A stretch of 36,572 bases of DNA from Massilia horti (lineage in GTDB: Bacteria; Pseudomonadota; Gammaproteobacteria; Burkholderiales; Burkholderiaceae_D): contig NZ_SPUM01000069.1 of the NCBI RefSeq assembly GCF_004614195.1, forward strand, positions 1-36,572. The letters run 5' to 3'. Positions 1-8,131 of this stretch are shown here, in pieces; position 1 is the stretch's first letter; every line of letters starts with the position of its first letter. The position numbers and the translations under genes are program-made. The notes beneath the pieces are model-generated. The model searched no databases and had not been told where the DNA came from. It saw nothing but the letters and a program-made list of their open reading frames with translations.

Positions 1-183
1 TTCGTATTTTTTGTGAACATTTGATTTTTTAAGTAATCAGCTGACCGAAGCCAGCCGGCACCTTCATCAAACGCCCACACTTATCGACTGTTGATTGTTA
101 AAGAACCGTTGTTCGGGCGCCCGCCGAGGGCTGCCTTGCTGCGTTCTGCGAATCGTTGTGTTCGTCAGCAGCAGAGAAGCGAA
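1..183 (-). other. rRNA operon leader (5' of 16S, which lies outside the window)
   Basis: Read on the minus strand, this stretch has the hallmarks of a betaproteobacterial rrn leader. A boxA-like antitermination element GTTCTTTAACAATC lies at 93-106. It is followed by the familiar AACAGTCGATAAGTGTGGGC segment and an AT-rich run towards position 1. Transcription runs leftwards, so the 16S rRNA gene should begin just outside the window. No mature 16S sequence is seen. The identification rests on recognising the leader, not on an alignment. Short open frames here are not credible genes. Confidence 0.8.
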
Positions 184-212
184 ATTATGCAGTGTTTCGC
201 GATGATCGTCAA
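184..212 (-). promoter_or_regulatory. Proximal rRNA operon promoter (sigma-70)
   Basis: On the minus strand, a -35 TTGACG (207-212) and a -10 CATAAT (184-189) are separated by exactly 17 bp. An A-rich run just upstream (213-223) resembles an UP element. Spacing, strength and position directly before the boxA-containing leader fit an rRNA promoter. It is not experimentally shown. Confidence 0.7.
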
Positions 213-299
213 CTTCTTTTTTTCCTGCGCCCCAGTTTCCCGCGGCCTCGTTGCTCGTTCAACTACTTGATTTCATTGTCGTTTTCAGCGAGGACGCGA

Positions 300-329
300 A
301 CTATAGCAAAGCCCGGGCGGGGTGCGCAA
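300..329 (-). promoter_or_regulatory. Distal rRNA operon promoter (sigma-70)
   Basis: On the minus strand, TTGCGC (324-329) and TATAGT (300-305) are separated by 18 bp, with an A-run upstream (331-337) and a GC-rich discriminator downstream. A GC-rich discriminator is typical of stringently controlled stable-RNA promoters. This would be the upstream member of a tandem pair. It begins only about 40 bp after the enoyl-CoA hydratase stop codon, and no terminator is visible between them. Confidence 0.5.
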
Positions 330-369
330 GACTTTTTTGCAGCCAGATTCCAGGCATGCTCTGCGGTGC

Positions 370-1146
370 TTACTTCCCGTCGAAGTTCGGCTGGCGTTTC
401 TCGAGGAATGCCGACATGCCTTCCTTCTGTGCCGGGGTGCCGAACGCGGCATGGAAGTAGCGGCGCTCGTAGCGCACGCCTTCGGACAGCGTGGTTTCGA
501 ACGCGCGGTTTACGGAATCCTTGATCGCCATCGCGACCGTGACCGGCATCGCAGCGATCGCCTGGGCGACACCCAGCGACTCTTCCATGACCTTGTCGGC
601 CGGGTACACGCGCGAAATCAGGCCGGTGTTCAGCGCCTCTTGCGCATCGATCATGCGCGCGGTCAGCAGCATGTCCATTGCCTTGGACTTGCCGATCGCC
701 CGCGGCAAGCGCTGGGTGCCGCCCGCGCCCGGCGTCACGCCGACCTTGATTTCCGGCTGGCCGAACTTGGCCGTGTCGGCCGCGATCAGGAAGTCGCACA
801 TCATCGCCAGTTCACAGCCGCCACCCAGCGCATAGCCGGAGACGACGCCGATCACGGGCTTTCTCACATTAAGGATGTGCTCCCAGTTGCGGCCGATGTA
901 ATTGCCGGGATAGGTGTCGGCGTAGGTGTAGTTGGCCATCGCCGCGATATCCGCACCCGCCGCGAATACCTTCTCGCTCCCGGTCAGGATGATCACGTGG
1001 ATCGCGGGGTCGGCGTCGAATTTATAAAGCGCGTCACCCAACTCGTTCATCATGTTGTCGTTAAGCGCGTTCATCGCCTTCGGACGGTTCAGGCGGATCA
1101 CGGCCACCTTGTCATGCGTTTCGATCAGCAGGTCTGCGTATTGCAT
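370..1146 (-). CDS. Enoyl-CoA hydratase (crotonase family)
   Basis: A 258-residue cytosolic crotonase that hydrates trans-2-enoyl-CoA to 3-hydroxyacyl-CoA in fatty-acid beta-oxidation. The oxyanion-hole segment FAAGADI is near residues 61-67. The two catalytic glutamates of true hydratases are both present: E112 in GGGCELA and E132 in GQPEIKVG. This supports hydratase rather than isomerase or dehalogenase activity. Length is normal for the family (about 257-260). The ATG at 1146 is preferred over an in-frame start 51 nt upstream because AAGGGG precedes it and the family N-terminus begins there. It is divergent from the MFS gene. Its 3' end runs towards the rRNA promoters with no obvious terminator. 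Confidence 0.93.
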   Translation of the reverse strand: MQYADLLIETHDKVAVIRLNRPKAMNALNDNMMNELGDALYKFDADPAIHVIILTGSEKVFAAGADIAAMANYTYADTYPGNYIGRNWEHILNVRKPVIGVVSGYALGGGCELAMMCDFLIAADTAKFGQPEIKVGVTPGAGGTQRLPRAIGKSKAMDMLLTARMIDAQEALNTGLISRVYPADKVMEESLGVAQAIAAMPVTVAMAIKDSVNRAFETTLSEGVRYERRYFHAAFGTPAQKEGMSAFLEKRQPNFDGK

Positions 1147-1257
1147 GGGACACCCCTTGTTGAGAATGACGGACTGCGCGATTGTAGCGCCTCGCATGGC
1201 ATGAATGGCAAGTTCCGCTGGTATGATTGCTCTTTAGCTAAGACTAGTGAGATTTCC

Positions 1258-2523
1258 ATGCAGCGCCTGTCGCCAGAGCTGGCAGTAACGCAAGCCGTAC
1301 CCAATCCGCTGCGCAGCCCCGACTTCCGGCGCCTGTGGTTCAGCAATGCGCTGACCAATTTCGGTGCCCAGATCACAATGCTGGCCCTGCCCATCTGCGC
1401 GGCACTCATGCTGCACGCGACGCCGGCGCAGATGGGCGCGCTGGCCGCGCTCGAGACCATACCCTTCCTGCTGTTCGGCCTGCCCGCCGGCGTACTGCTC
1501 GATCGCAGCCGACGCCTACCCATCATGCTGTGCAGCGACCTGATGGTGGCGCTCGCGCTCACCAGCGTGCCCCTCGCATGGTGGTCCGGCATTCTCTCGA
1601 TCCACTGGCTATACGCGGTCGGCTTTGTGATCGGCACCGGCTACGTGGTCGGCGGCGGCGCCGAACAGGTGTTCCTCACCTTCCTCGTAGGGCGCGACGG
1701 ATTGGTCGATGCGCAGGCACGCTTCGCATCAACCGAATCCGCGTCGCGCCTGCTAGGCCCAGGCATGGCGGGCGCGCTGGTGCAAGTCCTTGGAGCGCCG
1801 CTCGCCGTGCTATGTAATGCGGCCGGTTTTGCCGTCTCGTTGTGGAATCTGCGGCGCATCCGCGCCCGCGAGCCGCGCCCGCCGGTCAAGGACACTCACC
1901 CGGGCCGCGAAATGCTCGACGGCCTGATGTTCGTATGGCGCCACCCGGTGCTGCGCAAGCTGGCATGGGTTTCTGGCGGCTGGCATCTGCTGTTCTATGC
2001 GTTCATGGCCCTGCAGGTCCTGTTTGCCACCCGTGTGCTCGGGATGGCGCCGGGCATAATGGGCACCGCCCAGATGATGGGCGGCCTCGGCGTGCTGGCT
2101 GGCTCGCTGCTGGTAAAACGGCTGTCCGTGCGCCTGGGCACCGACGGCACACTCAAGGCCGGGCTGTTCTCCAGCGCGTTGGGGCTGGTCCTGCTGCCCT
2201 GCGCAGGGCCCGCCATGTTCGGCAGCGCCATTGCCGGCATCGCCGTGTTTGCAATTGCGATCTTCTGGATCGACTGCGGCGCGACCCTGTTCTTCATCCC
2301 GTACGGCGCCCTGCGTCAGCGCGTGACGCCGGACCCATTGCTCGGGCGAATGGTAGCCACGATGCGCTTTTTGACCGTGGCCATGGCGCCGCTTGGCGCA
2401 ATGGCCGCGGGATGGCTCGCCCAGGAAATCAGTGTGCGCACGGCGTTGATCTGCGTTGGCGCGGCCGCAGCCGCGCTATCGATCGCGGTCGCTGTCAGCG
2501 GCCTGCCGCAAGTGAAGGATTAA
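1258..2523 (+). CDS. MFS transporter (MFS_3/EntS-like exporter)
   Basis: A 421-residue inner-membrane major facilitator with about 12 hydrophobic helices. The loop 2-3 signature appears as GLPAGVLLDRSRRLP, matching the G-x-x-x-D-R-x-x-R-R motif. The overall pattern, with its N-terminal FRRLWFSNALTNFGAQ, resembles the MFS_3 (enterobactin exporter-like) group. The substrate cannot be told from sequence. The frame stays open far upstream, but that part is antisense to the hydratase, so the ATG at 1258 is chosen. An extended -10 (TGGTATGAT, 1219-1227) is a plausible promoter. The stop codon ends one base before the convergent mltA stop. Confidence 0.85.
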   Translation: MQRLSPELAVTQAVPNPLRSPDFRRLWFSNALTNFGAQITMLALPICAALMLHATPAQMGALAALETIPFLLFGLPAGVLLDRSRRLPIMLCSDLMVALALTSVPLAWWSGILSIHWLYAVGFVIGTGYVVGGGAEQVFLTFLVGRDGLVDAQARFASTESASRLLGPGMAGALVQVLGAPLAVLCNAAGFAVSLWNLRRIRAREPRPPVKDTHPGREMLDGLMFVWRHPVLRKLAWVSGGWHLLFYAFMALQVLFATRVLGMAPGIMGTAQMMGGLGVLAGSLLVKRLSVRLGTDGTLKAGLFSSALGLVLLPCAGPAMFGSAIAGIAVFAIAIFWIDCGATLFFIPYGALRQRVTPDPLLGRMVATMRFLTVAMAPLGAMAAGWLAQEISVRTALICVGAAAAALSIAVAVSGLPQVKD

Positions 2524-2524
2524 T

Positions 2525-3769
2525 TCAGCGCGCCGCCTGGGCCGCCGTGGGATTTGGCATCAGGACCCAGATCGTGCCCTGTTGCTTCATGCGTCCCGCA
2601 TTATCCGGCGCCGAGCCGCCGAAGCCGAAGAAGAAATCAGCCCTGACCGCGCCACGGATCGCCCCGCCCGTATCCTGTGCCATCACGAGGCGGCGCATCG
2701 GCACCTCGCTGCCAGCCTCGGTGGTCGCCAGGAACAGCGGCGCGCCAAGCGGCAGGTATTTGGGATCGATCGCGACCGAACGCGCGGGCGTGAGCGGCAC
2801 GCCGAGAGCACCCTTCGGGCCGACGCCGGGGTCGGGCAAGCGCTCCTCTCTAAAGAAGATGTAGCTCGGGTTGACGTTGAAAAGCTCCTGGCGGCGCTCT
2901 GGGTGCGCGGCAATCCAGGCCTTGATGCCCTGCGCCGTCGCCTGCTCCACGGTCAGCTCGCCCTGTTCGACCAGCCAGCGGCCGATTGCCTTGTACGGGT
3001 GGCCGTTCTGGTCTGCGTAAGCGATACGCACGGTCTCGCCCGAGTCGTCCAGGCGCACGCGCCCGGAACCCTGCACTTCGAGGAAGAACGCCTCGACCGG
3101 ATCGTTCACCCACAGCAGTTCCTTGCCAGGCAGGTTGGCGCGCTCAATTTCCGCCCGTGTGCTGTACGGGACCACGGACTTGCCGACCAGCCGTCCGCGC
3201 AACCGCATGCCCTTCAGGTTCGGGTACACGCTCGCCAGGTCGATGGTGAGCAGATCGTCCGGCACTTTATATAACGGGGTCTGGTAGGCGCCGCCGCGCT
3301 TGCGCGACCCATACAGCATCGGCTCGTAATAACCGGTGATCAGGCCCTGTTCCGAACCATCCTCGGCGCGAATCAGGTTGGGCACGAACCAGGACTCGAA
3401 ATACTGGCGGATCGCATTGCCGTCGCGGACATCGACAAGCCTGGCCGCCGCACACGCGGCCTTCCAGTCATCCTTTGTCGTCAGCGCCCGGCACGACGCG
3501 GCGAAGGCCGGCCACGCCTGACGCAGGTCGTCCTGTTCCCAGCCAGGCAGCGCGCCAAAGCTCGTGGGAGTCATCAGCGGCGCGGGCGGGGGCGGGGGCG
3601 CAACCGGCGGCGCAGGCACCGCGATCGGCCCGACTGGCGGGGGCATCGTCACCGGCGGCGGCGTGGTGGCCGGCGGCTTGGGCTGCTGGACCGGCGCGGT
3701 CGAACAGGCGGCCAGCAGGAACGAGACGATGGCGAGGGAAGCAGGTACACTGCGGCGTGTCGAAAGCAT
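2525..3769 (-). CDS. mltA: Membrane-bound lytic murein transglycosylase A
   Basis: A 414-residue outer-membrane lipoprotein that cleaves the MurNAc-GlcNAc bond of peptidoglycan, forming 1,6-anhydro-MurNAc ends. The N-terminus has a signal peptide with lipobox LLAAC, then a Pro-rich linker of about 50 residues. The MltA domain follows with GLITGYYEP, and the C-terminal 3D domain carries the catalytic aspartate in AQDTGGAIRG. Start chosen at 3769, directly before the MLSTRRS signal peptide; upstream in-frame codons add no family sequence. The start is head-to-head with the 48-residue ORF, ten bases apart, so any mltA promoter must lie inside that ORF. Confidence 0.93.
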   Translation of the reverse strand: MLSTRRSVPASLAIVSFLLAACSTAPVQQPKPPATTPPPVTMPPPVGPIAVPAPPVAPPPPPAPLMTPTSFGALPGWEQDDLRQAWPAFAASCRALTTKDDWKAACAAARLVDVRDGNAIRQYFESWFVPNLIRAEDGSEQGLITGYYEPMLYGSRKRGGAYQTPLYKVPDDLLTIDLASVYPNLKGMRLRGRLVGKSVVPYSTRAEIERANLPGKELLWVNDPVEAFFLEVQGSGRVRLDDSGETVRIAYADQNGHPYKAIGRWLVEQGELTVEQATAQGIKAWIAAHPERRQELFNVNPSYIFFREERLPDPGVGPKGALGVPLTPARSVAIDPKYLPLGAPLFLATTEAGSEVPMRRLVMAQDTGGAIRGAVRADFFFGFGGSAPDNAGRMKQQGTIWVLMPNPTAAQAAR

Positions 3770-3779
3770 AAGGACCGAT

Positions 3780-3926
3780 ATGTGGATCTTGATGTTGGAA
3801 GCAGGAGCGGCGCTGTTCCTGCTCATATTTATTGTGTGGTGGACGATGTTCCACGGCCGCGAACCGTCCGAGCGCGACCAGAAGAAGCCGGCCGCGACCA
3901 AGGAAAACGATACGCCCGAGCGCTGA
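3780..3926 (+). CDS. Small single-pass membrane protein (48 aa), unknown function
   Basis: A 48-residue ORF starting MWILMLEAGAALFLLIFIVWW: one strongly hydrophobic helix (about residues 2-21), then a short hydrophilic tail rich in Lys, Glu and Arg. A perfect AAGGA ribosome-binding site sits five bases before the ATG, overlapping the divergent mltA start codon. The TGA stop abuts the apaG stop on the other strand, together forming TGATCA. Tight fit between two genes, a good SD and a sensible membrane protein argue that it is real. Function is not recognisable; proximity to mltA suggests, weakly, an envelope role. Confidence 0.65.
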   Translation: MWILMLEAGAALFLLIFIVWWTMFHGREPSERDQKKPAATKENDTPER

Positions 3927-4301
3927 TCAGTGCAAGGTGCGTGGCAAGGACAGCACGAATTCGGGGATCGGCACTTCGAAGCGGTGCCCATCCTCGGCCA
4001 CGCAGAAGTACTCGCCGCGCATCGACCCCTGGGGCGTCGCCAGCTGGGTGCCGCTGGTGTATTCGAACTGCTCGCCCGGCTGCAGCAGCGGCTGGTGGCC
4101 GACCACGCCCAGGCCCGACACTTCCTCGGTGTGGTTGTTAGCGTCGGTGATCACCCAGTGGCGAGCGATCAATTGAGTGGGCACCGTGCCCGTGTTCTGG
4201 ATGGTGATGGTGTAGGTGAACACGAAGGTGGTCCGATCCGGGTTGGACTGCTCCGGCAGGTATTGGGTCCTGACGGTGACAGCGAAATCGTAGACGGGCA
4301 T
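3927..4301 (-). CDS. apaG: ApaG protein (Co2+/Mg2+ efflux-associated domain)
   Basis: A 124-residue protein matching ApaG over its whole length, including TTFVFTYTITIQNTGT, RHWVITDANNHTEEV and the GLGVVGHQPLLQPGE loop. ApaG is a small immunoglobulin-like beta-sandwich protein. It is genetically linked to cobalt/magnesium tolerance in enterobacteria, but its biochemical role is not settled. Length is usual for the family. It is divergent from rpe, with a 181-bp region between, and convergent with the 48-residue ORF with no base between the stops. Confidence 0.93.
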   Translation of the reverse strand: MPVYDFAVTVRTQYLPEQSNPDRTTFVFTYTITIQNTGTVPTQLIARHWVITDANNHTEEVSGLGVVGHQPLLQPGEQFEYTSGTQLATPQGSMRGEYFCVAEDGHRFEVPIPEFVLSLPRTLH

Positions 4302-4446
4302 CGGCGTTTTCCTCGTGTTGAAGTTTCAAGTTGCTTGTTCGTATCCGCCGGGCCGGACAGCGGCGCGCGGCAGGATGCAATGATAACGCCTGCAGCGAAA
4401 AGGCGGCGGCACCGCGTCTTTTGAGCGGAAAATGGCCCCATCAGCG

Positions 4447-4467
4447 TACAATATCGGATTCCCGATA
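4447..4467 (+). promoter_or_regulatory. Possible rpe -10 element with adjacent inverted repeat
   Basis: A TACAAT hexamer (4447-4452) lies upstream of rpe. It runs into a perfect 6-bp inverted repeat, TATCGG-ATTC-CCGATA (4452-4467), which would overlie the transcription start or 5' UTR. No well-spaced -35 is visible (TTGAGC is 20 bp upstream). The dyad could be an operator or a short 5' hairpin. Confidence 0.3.
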
Positions 4468-4482
4468 AACGCAATGCCAGCC

Positions 4483-5151
4483 ATGACCACCTACCGCATC
4501 GCCCCCAGCATCCTGTCCGCCGACTTTGCCCGCCTTGGCGAAGAAGTACGCAATGTCGTCGCCGCCGGCGCCGACATCATCCACTTCGACGTAATGGACA
4601 ACCATTATGTTCCCAACCTGACCGTCGGCCCGCTGGTTTGCGAGGCGATCCGCCCGCACGTGCAGGTGCCGATCGACGTGCACCTGATGGTCAAGCCGGT
4701 CGACCGCATCATCCCTGACTTCGCCAAGGCCGGCGCCAACATCATCACCTTCCACCCGGAGGCATCGGAACACCTCGACCGCACGCTGCAGCTCATTCGC
4801 GACAACGGCTGCAAGGCCGGCCTGGTGTTCAACCCGGCCACCCCGATGCACTACCTCGACCACGTGATGGACAAGATCGACATCATCCTGATCATGTCGG
4901 TCAACCCGGGCTTTGGCGGCCAGTCGTTCATTCCCGAAGCGCTGAACAAGATCGCGATTGCTCGCCGCAAGATCGACGAATCGGGCCGCGACATCATGCT
5001 GGAGGTCGATGGCGGCATCAAGATCGAGAACATCGCCGCCGCGGCCCAAGCCGGCGCCGACACCTTCGTGGCCGGTTCCGCCATTTTCGGCAAGCCTGAC
5101 TACAAAGCCGTGATCGACGCGATGCGCGATCAACTGGCCGCCGTCAAATAA
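4483..5151 (+). CDS. rpe: Ribulose-phosphate 3-epimerase
   Basis: A 222-residue TIM-barrel enzyme of the pentose phosphate and Calvin pathways that interconverts D-ribulose 5-phosphate and D-xylulose 5-phosphate. The N-terminus [20 protein letters not shown] aligns directly with the family start. Metal-binding HFDVMD (H34, D36), SVNPGFGGQ and LEVDGGIK are all present. An ATG nine bases upstream (4474) is possible, but neither has a strong SD. The stop overlaps the gph start (TAATG), implying translational coupling. The rpe-gph-trp order is common in betaproteobacteria. Confidence 0.94.
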   Translation: MTTYRIAPSILSADFARLGEEVRNVVAAGADIIHFDVMDNHYVPNLTVGPLVCEAIRPHVQVPIDVHLMVKPVDRIIPDFAKAGANIITFHPEASEHLDRTLQLIRDNGCKAGLVFNPATPMHYLDHVMDKIDIILIMSVNPGFGGQSFIPEALNKIAIARRKIDESGRDIMLEVDGGIKIENIAAAAQAGADTFVAGSAIFGKPDYKAVIDAMRDQLAAVK

Positions 5152-5849
5152 TGCATGCAGGCGCGGCGGCGATCCGGGCCGCCATCATCGACCTGGACGG
5201 CACGATGCTCGATACCGTGCCCGACTTCGAACTGGCCTTGAACGGCATGCGCGCCGAGCTGGGGCTGGCGCCGATCACCCAGGGCCAAATCAAGCCGATG
5301 GTCGGCAAGGGCTCGGAAAAGCTGATCCGCGACGTGCTCTCGCTCGACTTCGATCCGCCCCGGGTGGATCAGCATTTCGTCTGCGCGATGGCGGCCTACC
5401 AGCGCCACTACCTGGCGATCAACGGGCAGCGCAGCACGCTGTACGCGGGCGTGCTGGAGGGCTTGGCCGCATTGCGCGACCTGGGCCTGCGCCTGGCGTG
5501 CGTGACCAACAAGCCGATCGCGTTCACGCGCCCGCTGCTGGCGCAAAAGGGGCTGGCGCCGTGGTTCGATCTGGTCTACGGCGGCGACTCGCTGCCCCGG
5601 AAAAAGCCCGATCCACTGCCATTGTTGCAAGTGTGCCGCGACTTCGGGCTGGACCCGGCACAGGTCGTTGCCATCGGCGATTCTTCGAATGACGCCGAGG
5701 CGGCACGCGCCGCCGGCTGTTTCGTATTGACTGTTCCATATGGTTATAACCACGGAAAGCCTGTGCAAGAAGTTAATTCCGATGGTATAGTTAATTCGCT
5801 GCTGGATGCAGCCAATTGGATACAAGCGCACAACCGCGCCACAAATTAA
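5151..5849 (+). CDS. gph: Phosphoglycolate phosphatase (HAD family)
   Basis: A 232-residue HAD hydrolase that removes phosphate from 2-phosphoglycolate. Motif I is DLDGTMLDT (nucleophile D14, acid D16), motif II is VTNKP, and motifs III/IV include KKPDP and GDSSNDAEAARAAG. The alpha-helical cap lies between motifs I and II. The start overlaps the rpe stop by one base. The coding 3' end contains a 9-bp direct repeat AGTTAATTC (5771-5779 and 5789-5797) around a TATAGT hexamer, which may belong to the trp promoter. Confidence 0.9.
   Translation: MHAGAAAIRAAIIDLDGTMLDTVPDFELALNGMRAELGLAPITQGQIKPMVGKGSEKLIRDVLSLDFDPPRVDQHFVCAMAAYQRHYLAINGQRSTLYAGVLEGLAALRDLGLRLACVTNKPIAFTRPLLAQKGLAPWFDLVYGGDSLPRKKPDPLPLLQVCRDFGLDPAQVVAIGDSSNDAEAARAAGCFVLTVPYGYNHGKPVQEVNSDGIVNSLLDAANWIQAHNRATN
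5786..5791 (+). promoter_or_regulatory. Possible trp operon promoter -10 inside the end of gph
   Basis: TATAGT at 5786-5791 is the best -10-like hexamer upstream of the trp leader, giving a start near 5798 and about 65 nt before the leader ATG. The -35 position (GTGCAA) is poor, so confidence is low. Read-through from rpe-gph is the alternative. Confidence 0.25.
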
Positions 5850-5863
5850 CCCTCTCACTCCAC

Positions 5864-5950
5864 ATGTTTTTCGCCAAAAAACACATCGTGAACCCAACCG
5901 GTGCCCATGAGGCCTGGCTGTGGCGACGCTGGCAATCCTGGGCTAACTGA
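5864..5950 (+). CDS. trpL: trp operon leader peptide
   Basis: A 28-codon ORF between gph and trpE, starting [10 protein letters not shown] and ending [12 protein letters not shown]. Tryptophan occupies codons 18, 20, 23 and 26, far above chance for a 28-residue peptide. It lies immediately before a rho-independent hairpin and trpE. This is the classic architecture of ribosome-mediated attenuation: stalling at Trp codons when charged tRNA-Trp is low. No strong SD is visible. It was read directly from the nucleotides. Confidence 0.85.
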   Translation: MFFAKKHIVNPTGAHEAWLWRRWQSWAN

Positions 5951-5997
5951 CCCCTGAACGATTGCTGCCGGCTCACGCACCTGCCGGCAGGTTTTTT
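5928..5997 (+). promoter_or_regulatory. trp attenuator (antiterminator/terminator switch)
   Basis: The terminator stem CTGCCGGC (5965-5972) pairs with GCCGGCAG (5983-5990) around a 10-nt loop and is followed by a G and six T (5992-5997). A competing antiterminator is possible: GCTGGCA (5928-5934), overlapping the third Trp codon, can pair with TGCCGGC (5966-5972) through seven pairs including one G-U. A ribosome stalled at the first two Trp codons would leave 5928-5934 free. Pairings were worked out by eye, without energy calculation. Confidence 0.75.
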
Positions 5998-6048
5998 GTA
6001 GAAATCGCCGCCCGTCCCTCCTCCATTTGGCGGCCGCCGGAGAAAAGC

Positions 6049-7545
6049 ATGACCGAACTCGAATTCAAATCGCTGGCCAAAGAAGGCTACAACCGTATTC
6101 CTTTGATCGCGGAAGCGTTCGCCGATCTCGAAACCCCGCTCACGCTGTATCTCAAGCTGGCCCAGTCGCAGGACGCCGGCAGGAACACTTTCCTGCTCGA
6201 GTCGGTCGTCGGCGGCGAACGCTTCGGGCGCTATTCGTTCATCGGCCTGCCCGCCAAAACGATCCTCAAGACCACCGGCAACCGCACCGAGATCATCCAG
6301 GGCGGCAGCGTGGCCGAAACCCACGAGGGCAATCCGCTCGACTTCATCGAACAGTACCGGGCGCGCTTCAAGGTGGCGCTGCGCCCCGGCCTGCCGCGCT
6401 TCGTCGGCGGCCTGGCCGGCTACTTCGGCTACGACACGGTTCGCCACATCGAGAGGAAGCTGGCGGGCAAGGCGCCGCGCGACGACCTGGGCCTGCCGGA
6501 CATCCAGCTGATGCTGACCGAGGAACTGGCGGTGATCGACAACCTGTCGGGCAAGCTGTACCTGATCGTGTACGCCGACCCGGCGCAGCCGGAAGCCTAC
6601 GTCAAGGCGCGCCAGCGCCTGAAAGACCTGCGCATGATGCTGCGCCGAAGCGTCGACGCGCCGGTCACCTCCAGCTCGGTGCGCACCGAAGCCGTGCGCG
6701 ACTTCTCGAAAGAGGATTACCTCAAGGCGGTGGCGGTGGCCAAGGAATACGTGATGGCCGGCGACCTGATGCAGGTGCAGATCGGCCAGCGCATCCGCAA
6801 ACCCTACGTCGACTCGCCGCTGTCGCTGTACCGCTCGCTGCGCTCGCTGAACCCGTCGCCGTACATGTACTACTACAACTTCGGGGACCTGCAGATCGTC
6901 GGCTCCTCGCCTGAGATCTTGGTGCGCAACGAAGCCGAGCCGGATGGCGGCAAGAAGGTCACGCTGCGCCCGATCGCCGGCACCCGTCCGCGCGGCGCGA
7001 CCGCGGAGCGCGACGCCGAACTGGCCAGGGAACTGCTGGCCGACCCGAAGGAGATCGCCGAGCACGTGATGCTGATCGACCTGGCGCGCAACGACATCGG
7101 CCGCATCGCCAAGACCGGCACGGTCAAGGTCACCGACCGCATGGTCATCGAAAAATACTCGCACGTGCAGCACATCGTCTCGAACGTCGAAGGCATCCTT
7201 TCGGACGGCATGTCGAACCTGGACGTGCTGCGCGCGACCTTCCCAGCCGGGACGCTCACCGGCGCGCCGAAAGTGCGCGCGATGGAAGTGATCGACGAAC
7301 TGGAGCCGGTCAAGCGCGGCATCTACGGCGGCGCCTGCGGCTATCTCTCGTTCGGCGGCGAGATGGACGTGGCGATCGCGATCCGCACCGGCGTGATCAA
7401 GGACGGCAACCTGTACGTGCAGGCGGCGGCGGGAATCGTCGCCGACTCGATCCCCGAGATGGAGTGGCAGGAAACCGAGAACAAGGCGCGCGCCGTGCTG
7501 CGCGCGGCCGAGCAAGTGCAAGACGGCCTGGATGGGGAGATCTGA
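6049..7545 (+). CDS. trpE: Anthranilate synthase component I
   Basis: A 498-residue subunit that converts chorismate and ammonia or glutamine nitrogen to anthranilate, the first step of tryptophan synthesis. The feedback-site motif [19 protein letters not shown] is at about 48-66 (LLES binds tryptophan in the family). The C-terminal chorismate-binding domain carries [30 protein letters not shown] and [10 protein letters not shown]. The ATG at 6049 with GGAG upstream is chosen over a TTG 87 nt earlier that lies within the attenuator. Followed after one base by trpG. Regulated by the upstream attenuator and probably by Trp feedback. Confidence 0.96.
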   Translation: MTELEFKSLAKEGYNRIPLIAEAFADLETPLTLYLKLAQSQDAGRNTFLLESVVGGERFGRYSFIGLPAKTILKTTGNRTEIIQGGSVAETHEGNPLDFIEQYRARFKVALRPGLPRFVGGLAGYFGYDTVRHIERKLAGKAPRDDLGLPDIQLMLTEELAVIDNLSGKLYLIVYADPAQPEAYVKARQRLKDLRMMLRRSVDAPVTSSSVRTEAVRDFSKEDYLKAVAVAKEYVMAGDLMQVQIGQRIRKPYVDSPLSLYRSLRSLNPSPYMYYYNFGDLQIVGSSPEILVRNEAEPDGGKKVTLRPIAGTRPRGATAERDAELARELLADPKEIAEHVMLIDLARNDIGRIAKTGTVKVTDRMVIEKYSHVQHIVSNVEGILSDGMSNLDVLRATFPAGTLTGAPKVRAMEVIDELEPVKRGIYGGACGYLSFGGEMDVAIAIRTGVIKDGNLYVQAAAGIVADSIPEMEWQETENKARAVLRAAEQVQDGLDGEI

Positions 7546-7546
7546 G

Positions 7547-8113
7547 ATGCTGCTGATGATCGACAACTACGATTCGTTCACCTACAACATTGTGCAGTAC
7601 TTCGGTGAACTGGGCGAACAGGTGCGCACGGTGCGCAACGATGAAATTACGCTTTCCGATATCGCCGCGATGAAGCCCGATCGCATCTGCATTTCGCCGG
7701 GACCAAAGGCGCCCAAGGACGCCGGGGTGTCGGTCGACGTGCTCAAGGAATTCAAGGGCACGATCCCGATCCTCGGTGTGTGCCTGGGCCACCAGGCGAT
7801 CGGTGAAGCGTTCGGTGGCAAGGTGATCCGGGCCAAGCAGGTCATGCACGGCAAGACCTCGCTGATCGCGCACACCGGCGAAGGCGTGTTCAAGGACTTG
7901 CCCAGCCCGTTCACCGTGATCCGCTACCACTCGCTGGCGATCGAACGCGCCTCGCTGCCCGACTGCCTGGAAGTGACTGCATGGACCGACGACGGCGAAA
8001 TCATGGGCGTGCGGCACAAGGAATACGACATCGAGGGCGTGCAGTTCCACCCTGAGTCGATCCTGTCCGAGCACGGCCACGCCCTGCTGAAGAACTTCCT
8101 CGACCGCACCTGA
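7547..8113 (+). CDS. trpG: Anthranilate synthase component II (glutamine amidotransferase)
   Basis: A 188-residue class I glutamine amidotransferase that supplies ammonia to TrpE. The triad is visible: nucleophile C79 in [10 protein letters not shown], with H168 and E170 in VQFHPES. The oxyanion-strand motif [12 protein letters not shown] is also present. Start at [10 protein letters not shown], preceded by GGGGAGA that overlaps the trpE end; one base separates it from the trpE stop. In some bacteria this subunit also serves folate synthesis (PabA); its trp operon position favours TrpG. Confidence 0.95.
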   Translation: MLLMIDNYDSFTYNIVQYFGELGEQVRTVRNDEITLSDIAAMKPDRICISPGPKAPKDAGVSVDVLKEFKGTIPILGVCLGHQAIGEAFGGKVIRAKQVMHGKTSLIAHTGEGVFKDLPSPFTVIRYHSLAIERASLPDCLEVTAWTDDGEIMGVRHKEYDIEGVQFHPESILSEHGHALLKNFLDRT

Positions 8114-8131
8114 CTTTTCCCGGAACCTGCC

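Noticed and set aside
322..1257. Long in-frame extension upstream of the MFS gene
   Set aside because: It is antisense to the enoyl-CoA hydratase, which has all family motifs; the extension has no family sequence.
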